Origin: Acidobacteriota bacterium
GTDB taxonomy: Bacteria; Acidobacteriota; Terriglobia; Terriglobales; Acidobacteriaceae
Assembly: GCA_013289685.1 (NCBI GenBank)
Contig: JABCZL010000017.1
Location: 59,708 to 123,707, forward strand
Direction: 5' to 3'
Length of the DNA stretch: 64,000 nucleotides
Position numbers and translations under genes: made by a program
Notes under the pieces: generated by a model
The model's database searches: none
What the model was told of the DNA's origin: nothing
What the model saw: only the letters and a program-made list of their open reading frames with translations
Shown: positions 28,445 through 36,927 of the stretch, piece after piece
How the letters are laid out: the number at the start of each line of letters is the position of its first letter
Position numbering within the stretch: the stretch's first letter is position 1

Positions 28445-29393
28445 GAGCCACCTGGGCTGCGATCCAAGCATAAGTCTCTTTGAGACCGTCGATCAATCGG
28501 ATACTCGGCTCCCATGCTACTGTCCTGCGTAACCGCAAGTTGTCGCTGCTGCGTCCTCTCACGCCTTGCGGCTTTGACTCGTCGTGCACTATTTTGAGGC
28601 GCTTAGCCGCGATGCCTGCCACTAGATTTACGAGATCATCGACCGTTACGAGCTCGGCCGTCCCCAGGTTGAGAGGACGCTGATAACCGGACTGCATGAT
28701 GCGCACCAGGCCTTCGATGCAGTCGTGTATATACAAGTATGTACGCGTCTGCTTTCCGTCGCCCCAAACTTCAATCGCGTCGCCGTCTTTGGCTTGCGCA
28801 ACCTTGCGACAGATCGCAGCGGGACTTTTCTCGCGGCCGCCAGTGAAGGTTCCCAAGGGACCGTAAACGTTGTGAAGGCGCACGATCCGCACGTTTAGGC
28901 CGTGATCCTTTCGATAGTAAGCACACATTTGTTCGCTGAAAAGTTTCTCCCACCCATATCCGTCTTCGGGATCGGCTGGCCACGCATCGGTTTCTTTCAA
29001 TGGCATGCCGTCAGTTACCATCTGTCTGCCGAGTGGATACACACACGCCGATGAGGTGAAAAGATACCGCTTCACGTTGTTTTGCCGGCAGGCCTCGAGC
29101 ATGTTCAGGTTGATGAGGGCGTTGTTCCTGGCGACGTCCGCAAGGTGAGAAGTGATAAAACCAATCCCGCCCATGTCCGCTGCGAGATTGTAGACCGTGT
29201 CTATTTGCTGCGTGACCATCATGCAGTTGGCAAACTCCCGCAGATCGCGCAGATGGAAGAAATCGGCAGGCGATGCCGGCTCGAACTCCGGACGCTTCAG
29301 ATCGGCGCCCATGACGTAGTGGCCGTCAGCTTTGAGACGTTTGACCAGCCAGCTTCCGATGAACCCGCCAGCTCCTGTGCACAATATTCTCAT
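28416..29393 (-). CDS. NAD-dependent sugar epimerase, GDP-mannose 3,5-epimerase-like
   Basis: 325 residues of the extended short-chain dehydrogenase fold. GAGGFIG near residue 7 binds NAD, AADMGGIGFI and SSACVYP carry the active-site Ser/Cys, and YGWEK has the catalytic Tyr and Lys. HNVYGPLGTFTGGREKSPAA is typical of GDP-mannose 3,5-epimerases. It would alter nucleotide sugars, perhaps host surface glycans. Substrate specificity is inferred, not proven. Confidence 0.85.
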   Translation of the reverse strand: MRILCTGAGGFIGSWLVKRLKADGHYVMGADLKRPEFEPASPADFFHLRDLREFANCMMVTQQIDTVYNLAADMGGIGFITSHLADVARNNALINLNMLEACRQNNVKRYLFTSSACVYPLGRQMVTDGMPLKETDAWPADPEDGYGWEKLFSEQMCAYYRKDHGLNVRIVRLHNVYGPLGTFTGGREKSPAAICRKVAQAKDGDAIEVWGDGKQTRTYLYIHDCIEGLVRIMQSGYQRPLNLGTAELVTVDDLVNLVAGIAAKRLKIVHDESKPQGVRGRSSDNLRLRRTVAWEPSIRLIDGLKETYAWIAAQVARDQNPAPVR

Positions 29394-29878
29394 CTTCGAC
29401 CCTCCGCATAGGCACGCCGGAGGCCTTCTGAAATGCTCTTACGGTGCTCCTTGCTCCTGCCATTTTTATGAAAGCACTCTTGAGAACAGAATCTCCACGT
29501 GCGCCGTCGTTTATACTCTCGCCTTTGAATCTCGAATGGTTTACCGCAAACAATGCAACTCTTAGCCACCGGACATTTCGGCTTGTGCCTTCGACTGTGG
29601 GCTGCGTGATCTAGGAGGCGCAGATTCTCAAACGAGTCATCCGTTTTTATTTCGTTACTGTGATCCAGATCAGTTCCGTCTGGATGGATATTCCCTGTGG
29701 TTAACCACCAAACGACATGAGCACGCAATGCATATCCTTCCGAGTATGCCCGCGGATAATCTGGTCGATAAACTCTGAAGCGGCCGTCGGAGTCGATATA
29801 CCCATCGTCCCACTTATCAGGAGTCCACATTTCATGCGTGCGCACAAAGCGACCGGACTGTTGATTCCGTTGAATCAT
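29390..29878 (-). CDS. HNH endonuclease, 162 aa
   Basis: Start ATG at 29878 overlaps the upstream stop (ATGA), with GGAAGG about 10 nt before. The HNH core is LDHSNEIKTDDSFENLRLLD near residue 95, and a C-terminal finger is CIVCGKPFEIQ ... FCSQECF. The N-terminal RFRVYRPDYPRAY is typical of HNH homing enzymes. It is likely a free-standing mobile endonuclease. Confidence 0.88.
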   Translation of the reverse strand: MIQRNQQSGRFVRTHEMWTPDKWDDGYIDSDGRFRVYRPDYPRAYSEGYALRAHVVWWLTTGNIHPDGTDLDHSNEIKTDDSFENLRLLDHAAHSRRHKPKCPVAKSCIVCGKPFEIQRREYKRRRTWRFCSQECFHKNGRSKEHRKSISEGLRRAYAEGRR

Positions 29879-30006
29879 TTGTCTGGAGCCTTCCTTTTCT
29901 TTCCGCAGTGGATGCACTTTTGCGTGCGGTTGCCGTCGCGATCAAAGATGATCTCATGGCTGAACTTGTGGCGACCAGAAATGGACGTGCACTTCGGCTG
30001 GCTCAT
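29875..30006 (-). CDS. Zinc-knuckle microprotein, 43 aa
   Basis: ATG 30006 to TGA 29875-29877; 43 residues with C-x(n)-H and KCIHCGKKRKAPDK. ATGA overlaps connect it to RusA upstream and the HNH gene downstream. Probably binds one zinc ion; function unknown. Confidence 0.72.
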   Translation of the reverse strand: MSQPKCTSISGRHKFSHEIIFDRDGNRTQKCIHCGKKRKAPDK

Positions 30007-30431
30007 CCTGTTTTCCTGCTTTCGTGGCTGATGAAATCAATCCCGATCTCGAGCCGCTCCGGAGTGCCGTACGTTTTCACGACGTGCAAGGCTGCAACCT
30101 GCGCATCATCCTCGTAGGCGATCCCGACCAGCGCGTCGAGCACGCACCTGGCCAGCTTGTCGACGTCCGGCTTCTTATTCAGCACTGTGAATCTTTTTTG
30201 CAGGCTCGCCGGCCTAGCCATGACGAATACCAGCGTCAGATTTACGCCGCCTTGTTCGCGAGTCCAGAGCTGCATGCCCTGAACATCGATAGCCGTGCCG
30301 GTAATCTGCTGTCGCCACGGCTTCATTTTCTTGCTGGCGGTGGTGATGACAGGACGGCTCCAACCCTTAGGGATGAAGGCGCGCGTGGATCCCTGCGCCT
30401 CAGCGTGGCCGTATACAACAAAGTGGATCAT
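30003..30431 (-). CDS. rusA: RusA-family Holliday junction resolvase
   Basis: 142 residues. The RusA signature KPDVDKLARCVLDALVGIAY, then EDDAQV near residues 95-120 carries the metal-binding Asp residues. It cuts four-way DNA junctions arising from RecT recombination or replication. It belongs to the recombination block 30003-36869. Confidence 0.9.
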   Translation of the reverse strand: MIHFVVYGHAEAQGSTRAFIPKGWSRPVITTASKKMKPWRQQITGTAIDVQGMQLWTREQGGVNLTLVFVMARPASLQKRFTVLNKKPDVDKLARCVLDALVGIAYEDDAQVAALHVVKTYGTPERLEIGIDFISHESRKTG

Positions 30432-31049
30432 TTAAGTCTCAAGCGGCAGCGTGCCCTGGACATCGCCCATCTTCAACCAGATCGTCGAACCATAATGGCG
30501 GCAAGCAAACCGTTCTACAGTCGGATTCAAGGCGCACACCAGGCGGAAGGAAAGCCGGATGATGTCTTTGGCATCGCCAGTGCCTTTGTCTTCGATCACC
30601 TGGAGACGAATCTTTTCGATGGGAGCGCTGTCCTGGAGCTCTGTCTCCGCGCCATCCGGGGCCAGTCTCAAATCAAAGCTTTGGGCGCCTACGCCGCTCA
30701 CTTCACTAAGCCGGCAGGTCCCTTCTTCAATGTGCCGCCATTCGCTCACGACGCTATCCGGCAACAAATCGCGATGGTCCTCAGTCAGCTCCACGGAAAA
30801 CTCCATCGCGACGCTTCTCTTGTCTTTCTCAATATCGAAGTGCGGCTTGACGTAGTTGATCGCCATGAAGCCGTTTATGATGCGGGTCGGCTCCCGCTTC
30901 TCTTCGTTTTCTGCCTCGAGCTCCTCCGCGGAAAGCTGCTCCGGCTCGGTACGGACCGGTTCTTCAAAATCTGCGTTCGGATCCAGTTTTTGCGTGGAAC
31001 GTTTCTTCGTTGTGTCACGCCCCACGAGTCCCACCTGTCTAACCGCCAT
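30432..31049 (-). CDS. Hypothetical protein of the recombination cluster, 205 aa
   Basis: 205 residues. A charged N-terminal linker (EELEAENEEKREPTRIINGF) precedes a beta-rich body with EFSVELTEDHRDLLPDSVVS. It lies directly next to rusA, so a role in DNA recombination or replication is plausible, but no motif shows it. Confidence 0.72.
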   Translation of the reverse strand: MAVRQVGLVGRDTTKKRSTQKLDPNADFEEPVRTEPEQLSAEELEAENEEKREPTRIINGFMAINYVKPHFDIEKDKRSVAMEFSVELTEDHRDLLPDSVVSEWRHIEEGTCRLSEVSGVGAQSFDLRLAPDGAETELQDSAPIEKIRLQVIEDKGTGDAKDIIRLSFRLVCALNPTVERFACRHYGSTIWLKMGDVQGTLPLET

Positions 31050-31061
31050 GTCTATTCCTCC

Positions 31062-31403
31062 TCAGTTTGTCGGCATCGGTATATCGATCGTTCCAATGGG
31101 GAAAATCCCGATGATCTTTCGGCAGTCGTCATTGATGCACCGGACCACCATAATCACGAATCGGTTGCCCATCACCGTCTGCGTTCCTTTGAGGCCTTCG
31201 GTCCCGCAGTACGGGCAGATCGGATGGGTTGATTTTTTAGGGATGGCTTCGACCGGGGCAATGGTCACTGAATCATCATCCGGGATGATCGGTTCCGGCT
31301 CTTTGTGGAACTGGTTCTGGCATTCATACGGTTCTTCCCGGTCGTGCAGCACCCGCGGTAAGCCACGAAAACCACCACAGTCTGGGCACTTTAGTTCAGC
31401 CAT
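31062..31403 (-). CDS. Double zinc-ribbon protein, 113 aa
   Basis: KCPDCGGFRG ... YECQNQFHK forms an N-terminal ribbon and ICPYCGTEGL ... RCINDDC a second one. It is probably a small DNA- or protein-binding factor of the recombination block; 6 nt separate it from the HerA-like gene. Confidence 0.75.
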   Translation of the reverse strand: MAELKCPDCGGFRGLPRVLHDREEPYECQNQFHKEPEPIIPDDDSVTIAPVEAIPKKSTHPICPYCGTEGLKGTQTVMGNRFVIMVVRCINDDCRKIIGIFPIGTIDIPMPTN

Positions 31404-31409
31404 TGTCCC

Positions 31410-33215
31410 TCACAAAAATAGCCATTCGGCAGCCTTCACGTCTCCGCTACTTGGATAGGTGATCAAGCCAGCCGTACGCATTGCGCCGATGTAGTTTCGA
31501 AATGTTCCGGTATCTGGCTGGAGTCCGACCCTTTCTCCTAATTCTTCTCGACTGAGGCCTTCGGGATGCTCGAATAGCGCGTCCAAGATGCGCTGCTGAG
31601 AACTGTTTAGGAGTTGTCGGGCACGCCCCAGGACTTCTTCCTGCGTTGGCGCTTCACTGCTGCCGGCCAGTTCCCTACCGGAATGAGTTAGTTGGATCGT
31701 CCCTGGCGTTGGATAGAAAATAAGGCCAGCGGTTTTGAGGCTTCCAATGTAGTTGCGGAAAGTACCAGTATTGGGCTTTAAGACAGACCAGAAGCCAACG
31801 GTTTCGCGGGTAGGCTGCTCCCGGCCGATCGCCTCAAGCTCGGCAAGGGCCTTAAGGATCCGCTTCTGAGAGCTATTGATAGCCCCATTCTCGATTGAAG
31901 GCGATTCCCGGGCCTCAGAACGTTCTGAGGCAGGCTTCCTAGGCAAAGGTGCGCTGCGTGGCACAGGGACCGCGGGTGCATTATGGCTGGCCGCCACAGA
32001 AACATGGTAGGACTCAATAGTCGGGATACTGAATCCAGTCGCCAGCTTGGCATAACGTACGGCTGCCTCCAGGGTGTGGATAGCCTTTTTGAGCTGCACC
32101 TCGTAAAAAGCTGAGGCTTTCTTAACCTCTCGTTCGATCGCCTTGGTGTCCACTTTAGTGGACATTGCCGGTGTCGGATGTACATTATGGTGTACATTTG
32201 CCTTACGAACTTCTGCTTCCAATTCACGGATACGCGCCTTGGCCTGTTTAAGATCCGACACTTCCTGACGCCGCTCGGTTTGCTTGGACGCGAATAGAGT
32301 TTTCAGCTTTTTGACCGCTTCCGTGACACTAAACTTGGCAACGTTAACTGGTGATTCGCCAGGCTTTGGCGTACGTCCAGCGTGATAAGTGGCACGCATC
32401 CTGGCAGTGAACTTGACCGGCGCCCCAAGCTTGTCTGGCATCAAGCCCCAGGCCTCGCCAGGCTTGAGATGTGGAAGCGTGTCGATCATGACTTTCAATG
32501 CGTCCTTGTCGGCAAAATGATGCTTGAACCAGTCTTCGACCTGATCGATATCCTGTGGGCCCATCATTCCGAGAACGAAAAGGTTGTCGATCTGCGTCAG
32601 GGCATCCTTGTTAATCTTGGCAGGACGCTGGGAGATGATCGTAAAGCCCAAGCCAGAACTGCGGCCTTCCTCGATGATTCTGCTCATGGCATAGAGTACG
32701 GCTTTCTGCTCGTCAAACTTCAGTACCTGCGGCAAAAAGTTCTGTGCTTCCTCGAAGAAAATATGGCGTGGCGTTTTATTTATCCGGAAAATCTCGTCGG
32801 CAAAATCAGCGCACCATTTCTGGCGGGCTGTGAAGCCAAGCGCCTTCATGTCTACGATTGTGGAGATATGGCCGTCGACGATGATCCGAGCGGCTTCACG
32901 GCCATCCGTCTGCTCGATAGGAATGTCGCCGTGCTCACCACCGATGATCAGAACATCAAAACCTGATGGACCGCTAGGACGTCCACTATCGTCCGTGGCA
33001 AAGCGGATGCCCCAATGCGCTGCTGGCGGATCCAGAACGACTATCGACTCGCCGCGGGCCAGGAAAAACTCTTCCATATCGGCAGCCAACACCGTCTTGC
33101 CCTTTCCGCGCTTCGCAAGTATGGCAAATCCTTGAGTGATGGCGTCATCGGACAACTCAAGACGACCTCCATGAACTGCGGTGCCGATCCAACGCGGGAT
33201 GCGAATATGCGTCAT
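31410..33215 (-). CDS. HerA-like ATPase with duplicated C-terminal winged helix
   Basis: 601 residues. The ATPase part (about 1-290) has Walker A AILAKRGKGKTVLA, Walker B RHIFFEEAQNF and a sensor-like FTIISQRPAKINKD, typical of HerA/DUF87 DNA-translocating ATPases. A coiled coil follows. The C-terminus has two related winged-helix units, each containing NTGTFRNYIG or DTGTFRNYIG, then a TAGLI hairpin. It may move or resect DNA with the neighbouring nuclease, or act in packaging. Confidence 0.82.
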   Translation of the reverse strand: MTHIRIPRWIGTAVHGGRLELSDDAITQGFAILAKRGKGKTVLAADMEEFFLARGESIVVLDPPAAHWGIRFATDDSGRPSGPSGFDVLIIGGEHGDIPIEQTDGREAARIIVDGHISTIVDMKALGFTARQKWCADFADEIFRINKTPRHIFFEEAQNFLPQVLKFDEQKAVLYAMSRIIEEGRSSGLGFTIISQRPAKINKDALTQIDNLFVLGMMGPQDIDQVEDWFKHHFADKDALKVMIDTLPHLKPGEAWGLMPDKLGAPVKFTARMRATYHAGRTPKPGESPVNVAKFSVTEAVKKLKTLFASKQTERRQEVSDLKQAKARIRELEAEVRKANVHHNVHPTPAMSTKVDTKAIEREVKKASAFYEVQLKKAIHTLEAAVRYAKLATGFSIPTIESYHVSVAASHNAPAVPVPRSAPLPRKPASERSEARESPSIENGAINSSQKRILKALAELEAIGREQPTRETVGFWSVLKPNTGTFRNYIGSLKTAGLIFYPTPGTIQLTHSGRELAGSSEAPTQEEVLGRARQLLNSSQQRILDALFEHPEGLSREELGERVGLQPDTGTFRNYIGAMRTAGLITYPSSGDVKAAEWLFL

Positions 33216-33469
33216 CGCCGCGCCGCCATTGCCTTGCTGTGTTCCTTGAGGCTGTCGTGATAAGCGATATCCTCCTTCTTCAATGCTCCCGCGATATGCT
33301 CGTCAAGTTTCTTGCCTACCTCTTCCCAACTGTCCGAGATATCGGCCGCCGTCCATCCGCACATACACCAAACCACAGGATGCGGCTTATGGTCAGGTAG
33401 TAACGTATAGTAGCCTTTGTCAAAACCGTGCTGGATGCGAAGACCTTTTCGTTCTGTTTCGCTGTTCAT
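33212..33469 (-). CDS. Hypothetical protein, 85 aa
   Basis: 85 residues starting MNSETERKGLRIQHGFDKG, with an aromatic segment (VVWCMCGWTAAD) and a helical end. ATGA overlaps on both sides. No family recognised. Confidence 0.74.
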   Translation of the reverse strand: MNSETERKGLRIQHGFDKGYYTLLPDHKPHPVVWCMCGWTAADISDSWEEVGKKLDEHIAGALKKEDIAYHDSLKEHSKAMAARR

Positions 33470-33834
33470 GACTTCGCCTGCGTAGCGTGGCCGCGCCGTT
33501 CCGCGACCATCGCAAGATCAAGCGGCTTAAGGAAACAGTTGCTGCAAATGAAAAGCGTGGTCATGGCGTCCGGCTCATCCAGGACATCAACGGCCGCATC
33601 GCCGCCTGGCGAGAGCGTTTCAGCTATATCTAACGCTCGTTTGGCATCTGGATCTGTCAGCGTTCTGCCCCAACCGTGGAGAATACCTAGCGTGGCATTC
33701 GCGTTCTTTGGATTGAAGATGGCGTGCCGGATCTGGATGTAGTGAAAGAACGGCACCAGCTTCTCCCCACAACTGTCGCACGGGCGCAGCTCGCTAAGCT
33801 TCAGCCCGAATGTTTTTGGCTTTGGTAGATCCAT
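33466..33834 (-). CDS. Zinc-ribbon protein, 122 aa
   Basis: CDSCGEKLVPFFHYIQIRHA and FICSNCFLKPLDL supply two CxxC pairs around an acidic middle. Likely a zinc-stabilised fold of unknown role. Its start overlaps the HNH gene end by 41 bp. Confidence 0.72.
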   Translation of the reverse strand: MDLPKPKTFGLKLSELRPCDSCGEKLVPFFHYIQIRHAIFNPKNANATLGILHGWGRTLTDPDAKRALDIAETLSPGGDAAVDVLDEPDAMTTLFICSNCFLKPLDLAMVAERRGHATQAKS

Positions 33835-34276
33835 TTGATCCTCTCGCTAAACGCTTCACTCGATTGCGTTCATTATCGATAGCCCGTCTACATGCTTTGC
33901 AACATCTCCTGCCATCTGGATAGGTATAAAGATTGTCGCCGGAGTACGGATGGCCTTGCGGACAAGATGTGATATTCGCCGCGACACTTAACCATGCTTG
34001 TGGAAACTTACTCTCGCCACGAGCCACGCTGCGCTTGTAATGACACGGAAAACAGACAGCTTGAACATCGGTTTGGTGTGCAGCCGAATATCCTAAATAA
34101 TGATCGTAGTGGTGCTTCCTGTCGCTGCCAGTATGTCCGCAGTCGAAACACGGAACCGATTGCGGATGCGGCAGTATTCCTGCATTCACTAGGCGGCGAA
34201 TACGATTGTGGGCTTGTCGCCTATCTCCATCGCGCGCAGCTGTCCGCAGAGAACGCAGTTTGGTATTTGTTTTCAT
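33794..34276 (-). CDS. HNH endonuclease with CPxGHxY zinc finger
   Basis: 160 residues. N-terminal HNH: CFDCGHTGSDRKHHYDHYLG, then VCFPCHYKRS. C-terminal finger: CPQGHPYSGDNLYTYPDG, then CCKACRRAIDNERNR. This pair is typical of mobile endonucleases. The same finger stands alone at 15227-15397. It starts by ATGA overlap with the coiled-coil gene. Confidence 0.88.
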   Translation of the reverse strand: MKTNTKLRSLRTAARDGDRRQAHNRIRRLVNAGILPHPQSVPCFDCGHTGSDRKHHYDHYLGYSAAHQTDVQAVCFPCHYKRSVARGESKFPQAWLSVAANITSCPQGHPYSGDNLYTYPDGRRCCKACRRAIDNERNRVKRLARGSNGSTKAKNIRAEA

Positions 34277-34983
34277 CGTCGCCGGACAGATTCGATTTCC
34301 TCGGGATAAACTTCTATGCCACCAACAATAGCAGCGGCATCAGGTCCGAGCCTTGTAACGATAGGGTTAACTTTCGATTCATCTAGAACTAAGAACTCGC
34401 GCTTGATCAACGCCGGATTCTTCACGCGCCACTTCCACACTGTCTTAATCGCATGGCCTTTCTGCTTCGGCACGGTGCTTGGAACGATGACCGGAGGCGG
34501 CGGCGCGGCCGCTGCGCGATCGATTACGACTTGCGCGGCTTCCGTCTCGCCCATCTGTTGAAGCTGGCTCGCTTCTTCTATCGCCTGAGCTTCTTGTTGG
34601 GCCTTGGCCTTTTTGCGTTCCTCATCTTCAATCGCCTGGCGCTTGCGTTCTTCTTCCATGCGCCAGTCGCGACGCCGCTGCTTGATGAGTTCCTCTGCCT
34701 TCGAATAAGGGAGCGTGAGCATGGCGCGGAGTCCGGTCAGAAACTTGTGCACACGGTTGGCTTCTGCAACCGTCTGCTCAAAAAACTCGTCGACTTTCTT
34801 TTTCCTTTCGGCAACCACATCCAGGAACGCGCCGCTGGCTTCGTAGTCCTCAAGCGTGGCTATTTCTAGCTCCTGGGCCTGCTTCAGAATCTTTGGAGCT
34901 GCCTCTTGCAGCGCGGCCACTTGCTTCTGATCGAGCGGCGAGATCTTCAGTTCATACGGTGTCACGGTTGCCGGTTCGCTCAT
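34273..34983 (-). CDS. Coiled-coil protein of the RecT cluster
   Basis: 236 residues. The central long coiled coil (EERKRQAIEDEERKKAKAQQ) is followed by a C-terminal fold with HAIKTVWKWRVKNPALIKRE and IEVYPEEIESVR. Such proteins are often encoded beside phage RecT and exonuclease and are presumed to take part in recombination. ATGA overlaps on both sides. Confidence 0.75.
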   Translation of the reverse strand: MSEPATVTPYELKISPLDQKQVAALQEAAPKILKQAQELEIATLEDYEASGAFLDVVAERKKKVDEFFEQTVAEANRVHKFLTGLRAMLTLPYSKAEELIKQRRRDWRMEEERKRQAIEDEERKKAKAQQEAQAIEEASQLQQMGETEAAQVVIDRAAAAPPPPVIVPSTVPKQKGHAIKTVWKWRVKNPALIKREFLVLDESKVNPIVTRLGPDAAAIVGGIEVYPEEIESVRRR

Positions 34984-35639
34984 GCTGCCTCCTCAATCAT
35001 TCGCAGCTTGTTACCCTGCTTCAGCTTCCAATGGGTAAGGTGCAGGGCCGAAATGAATACGTTCGCATCCTCACGCTCGGAATAATCAAACTTTCGATAC
35101 TTGCCGGTTTCGAATAACTGCACGGCGATCCGGCGCCGGCGAACGAATAAAGCAATCGGCGAACTTTCAAGACTGGTAGCCACGCCGTAGAAGTCCGGGA
35201 CCCCGAGAGCGTATCCCGCAAGCTGTATGGCCCACCAGTCTTGCTCCGTCGAAGAAGTCTTAAGATCAACAATGGCCTCGCGTTTTTGGAACAATCCTTC
35301 CCTGTCTGGCGTCAGCCCAACCGGCATTCCATTGATCGTCGCGCAAAACGACTGCTCGATGCGGCGCGGCACGAAGCCGGTAACCTCGCGAAAGTTAGCC
35401 CAACCCTCAACGTAGCCTCTGATCTTTTCATGGACCGAGTTCCAATCGAGCTGGCCTTCATCGTAGTAGTGAGTCGCCTGATGGACGAGGACCCCAATCC
35501 GGCTTTTTCTTTCAAGTATTTCTCTCCGCACCATGTCATAGGAAACCAACCCTGCGTGATCTAAGCAGCGAGTGCAACTGGGAACAACGATGCCATTCAG
35601 CGCATAAGAATGCGTGGAAGGCTCAAATGTAAAGGCCAT
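34980..35639 (-). CDS. PD-(D/E)XK exonuclease
   Basis: 219 residues. GMPVGLTPDREGLF and EAIVDLKTSS, then WWAIQLAGYALG carry the D ... (D/E)xK ... Q residues of the lambda-exonuclease/Cas4/RecE-like fold. It would resect double-strand ends to produce single strands for RecT, encoded directly upstream with overlapping start and stop bases. Confidence 0.85.
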   Translation of the reverse strand: MAFTFEPSTHSYALNGIVVPSCTRCLDHAGLVSYDMVRREILERKSRIGVLVHQATHYYDEGQLDWNSVHEKIRGYVEGWANFREVTGFVPRRIEQSFCATINGMPVGLTPDREGLFQKREAIVDLKTSSTEQDWWAIQLAGYALGVPDFYGVATSLESSPIALFVRRRRIAVQLFETGKYRKFDYSEREDANVFISALHLTHWKLKQGNKLRMIEEAA

Positions 35640-36724
35640 CAGAACTTGGCGTTTATCAGTTCTTCGAGTTTCTTGCGCTGCGACCGGCGAACGTCCTTAA
35701 GATCCTCAACGTTGAACTCCTGCTTGAGTATCTTCTTGACGTCCAACTTCGAAATGCTCTTTCCGAATACGAACTTCCAAATCTCCTGCTGCTCTTCGGC
35801 GCTCAGAAGTGGATCCGCTTCTTGCTCCTGCGCCGGCTTCTCTTTGGCTTTTGGCTTTTCGGCTTCAGCGGGTGAGCCATGCCCAGTCTTCTGCGTTTGG
35901 GTGGTCGCCTCTTCCGCTTTCTCTTTTGGGCGATCGGCTTCCCTGTTCTCTGCTTCCGGTTCGGCCTCGGTCCGGCGTGGCGGCGGGATCTCGACAACAT
36001 CATCCGGAGGGATAACCAGGTCAGCCTCGGCGTCTTTATTCACGAGCTCGACCAGGTCCTCCAGCTTGCGGCTCTTGAGCGGCAGGCGCTTGGCGAGTAC
36101 GCGGATCGGTGTCTTGCGCCAGCCTTCTTCCCAAAACGTGCCCCACATCAGGCTGTTCGGCTGCTTCGAGTGCTTTCTGTGGCGGTCAACCTGTTCGGCG
36201 GTCAGGTATTCCCAGTCAAGCTGGCCATCGTTGAACTCGATCAGCGCGTAGGCGCCGGAAGCTGTCTCCCGATTGCGCTCATTATCGTCCCCGGGCGCGT
36301 GGAACAGGTTTTTCTTGGGAGCGTATTGACGGTCCAGTCTGTCGCCTTCGTAGGTGACTTCGGCAAAGAACGCCCTCACGTCGCCCGTTTCATACGCCTT
36401 CTGGATGAAGAACCGGTAGGACGGCTGGAACTGCGCTTCCTTGCCGTAAGGGATCAGCCAGCCAAGCTGGAGCGACGGATTCAAGGGACAGCCGACTTCG
36501 GCCGCTTCGAAGGCTGCCAGCAGAACGCTATTCGGATCGCATTCGGCCAAGCTCTTGCCTGGCTGCGCGTTCGCTTTGCTGCGATTGATCGCGGTCATGA
36601 TTCCCAGGAAGAACTTCGATTTGTCCATTCCTTGTGGCAGCCGGGCCATCAAGTTCTCTTTGCGCGATTCGATCATCGCGAGGACCGGATTCTTCGGCGC
36701 TAACTTGGTGCTCTGTTCAGGCAT
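35639..36724 (-). CDS. recT: RecT single-strand annealing protein
   Basis: 361 residues. The RecT core is intact: AECDPNSVLLAAFEAAEVGC, then LGWLIPYGKEAQFQPSYRFF and WRKTPIRVLAKRLPL. A long charged, disordered linker (residues about 225-300) and a helical C-terminus follow, longer than the common 270-residue form. It anneals complementary single strands after resection. Confidence 0.95.
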   Translation of the reverse strand: MPEQSTKLAPKNPVLAMIESRKENLMARLPQGMDKSKFFLGIMTAINRSKANAQPGKSLAECDPNSVLLAAFEAAEVGCPLNPSLQLGWLIPYGKEAQFQPSYRFFIQKAYETGDVRAFFAEVTYEGDRLDRQYAPKKNLFHAPGDDNERNRETASGAYALIEFNDGQLDWEYLTAEQVDRHRKHSKQPNSLMWGTFWEEGWRKTPIRVLAKRLPLKSRKLEDLVELVNKDAEADLVIPPDDVVEIPPPRRTEAEPEAENREADRPKEKAEEATTQTQKTGHGSPAEAEKPKAKEKPAQEQEADPLLSAEEQQEIWKFVFGKSISKLDVKKILKQEFNVEDLKDVRRSQRKKLEELINAKF

Positions 36725-36869
36725 GCACTTTTCCTTTCCATTTTTCCAATCCTAGCTCTAGCAAAATCTTCATCAGGCCAGATAGTGTGCGCCCTTCAGC
36801 GCGGGCTATCTTGCGGCACTCTTCAACTGTGGCGGAATCGATCTTAACCGACTCGGTCTCGGTCTTCAT
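36717..36869 (-). CDS. Ribbon-helix-helix regulator, 50 aa
   Basis: 50 residues from ATG 36869: ESVKIDSATVEECRKIARAE, then GRTLSGLMKILLELGLE. A short strand plus two helices matches Arc/CopG-type ribbon-helix-helix repressors. It overlaps the RecT start by 8 bp, and likely regulates the recombination block. The 58 bp upstream (36870-36927) show no promoter I would trust. Confidence 0.78.
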   Translation of the reverse strand: MKTETESVKIDSATVEECRKIARAEGRTLSGLMKILLELGLEKWKGKVHA

Positions 36870-36927
36870 GTTCCACTTGTGTACACCATCGTGGAACTCG
36901 GTGTCAAGAAGAAGAGCTGTGGAAAAC

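Noticed and set aside
30024..31232. 402-codon plus-strand open frame
   Set aside because: It runs opposite RusA, the 30432 protein and the double zinc-ribbon gene, all coupled on the minus strand; no family motifs.
35879..36703. 274-codon plus-strand open frame
   Set aside because: Antisense to the RecT gene, whose motifs are unmistakable.
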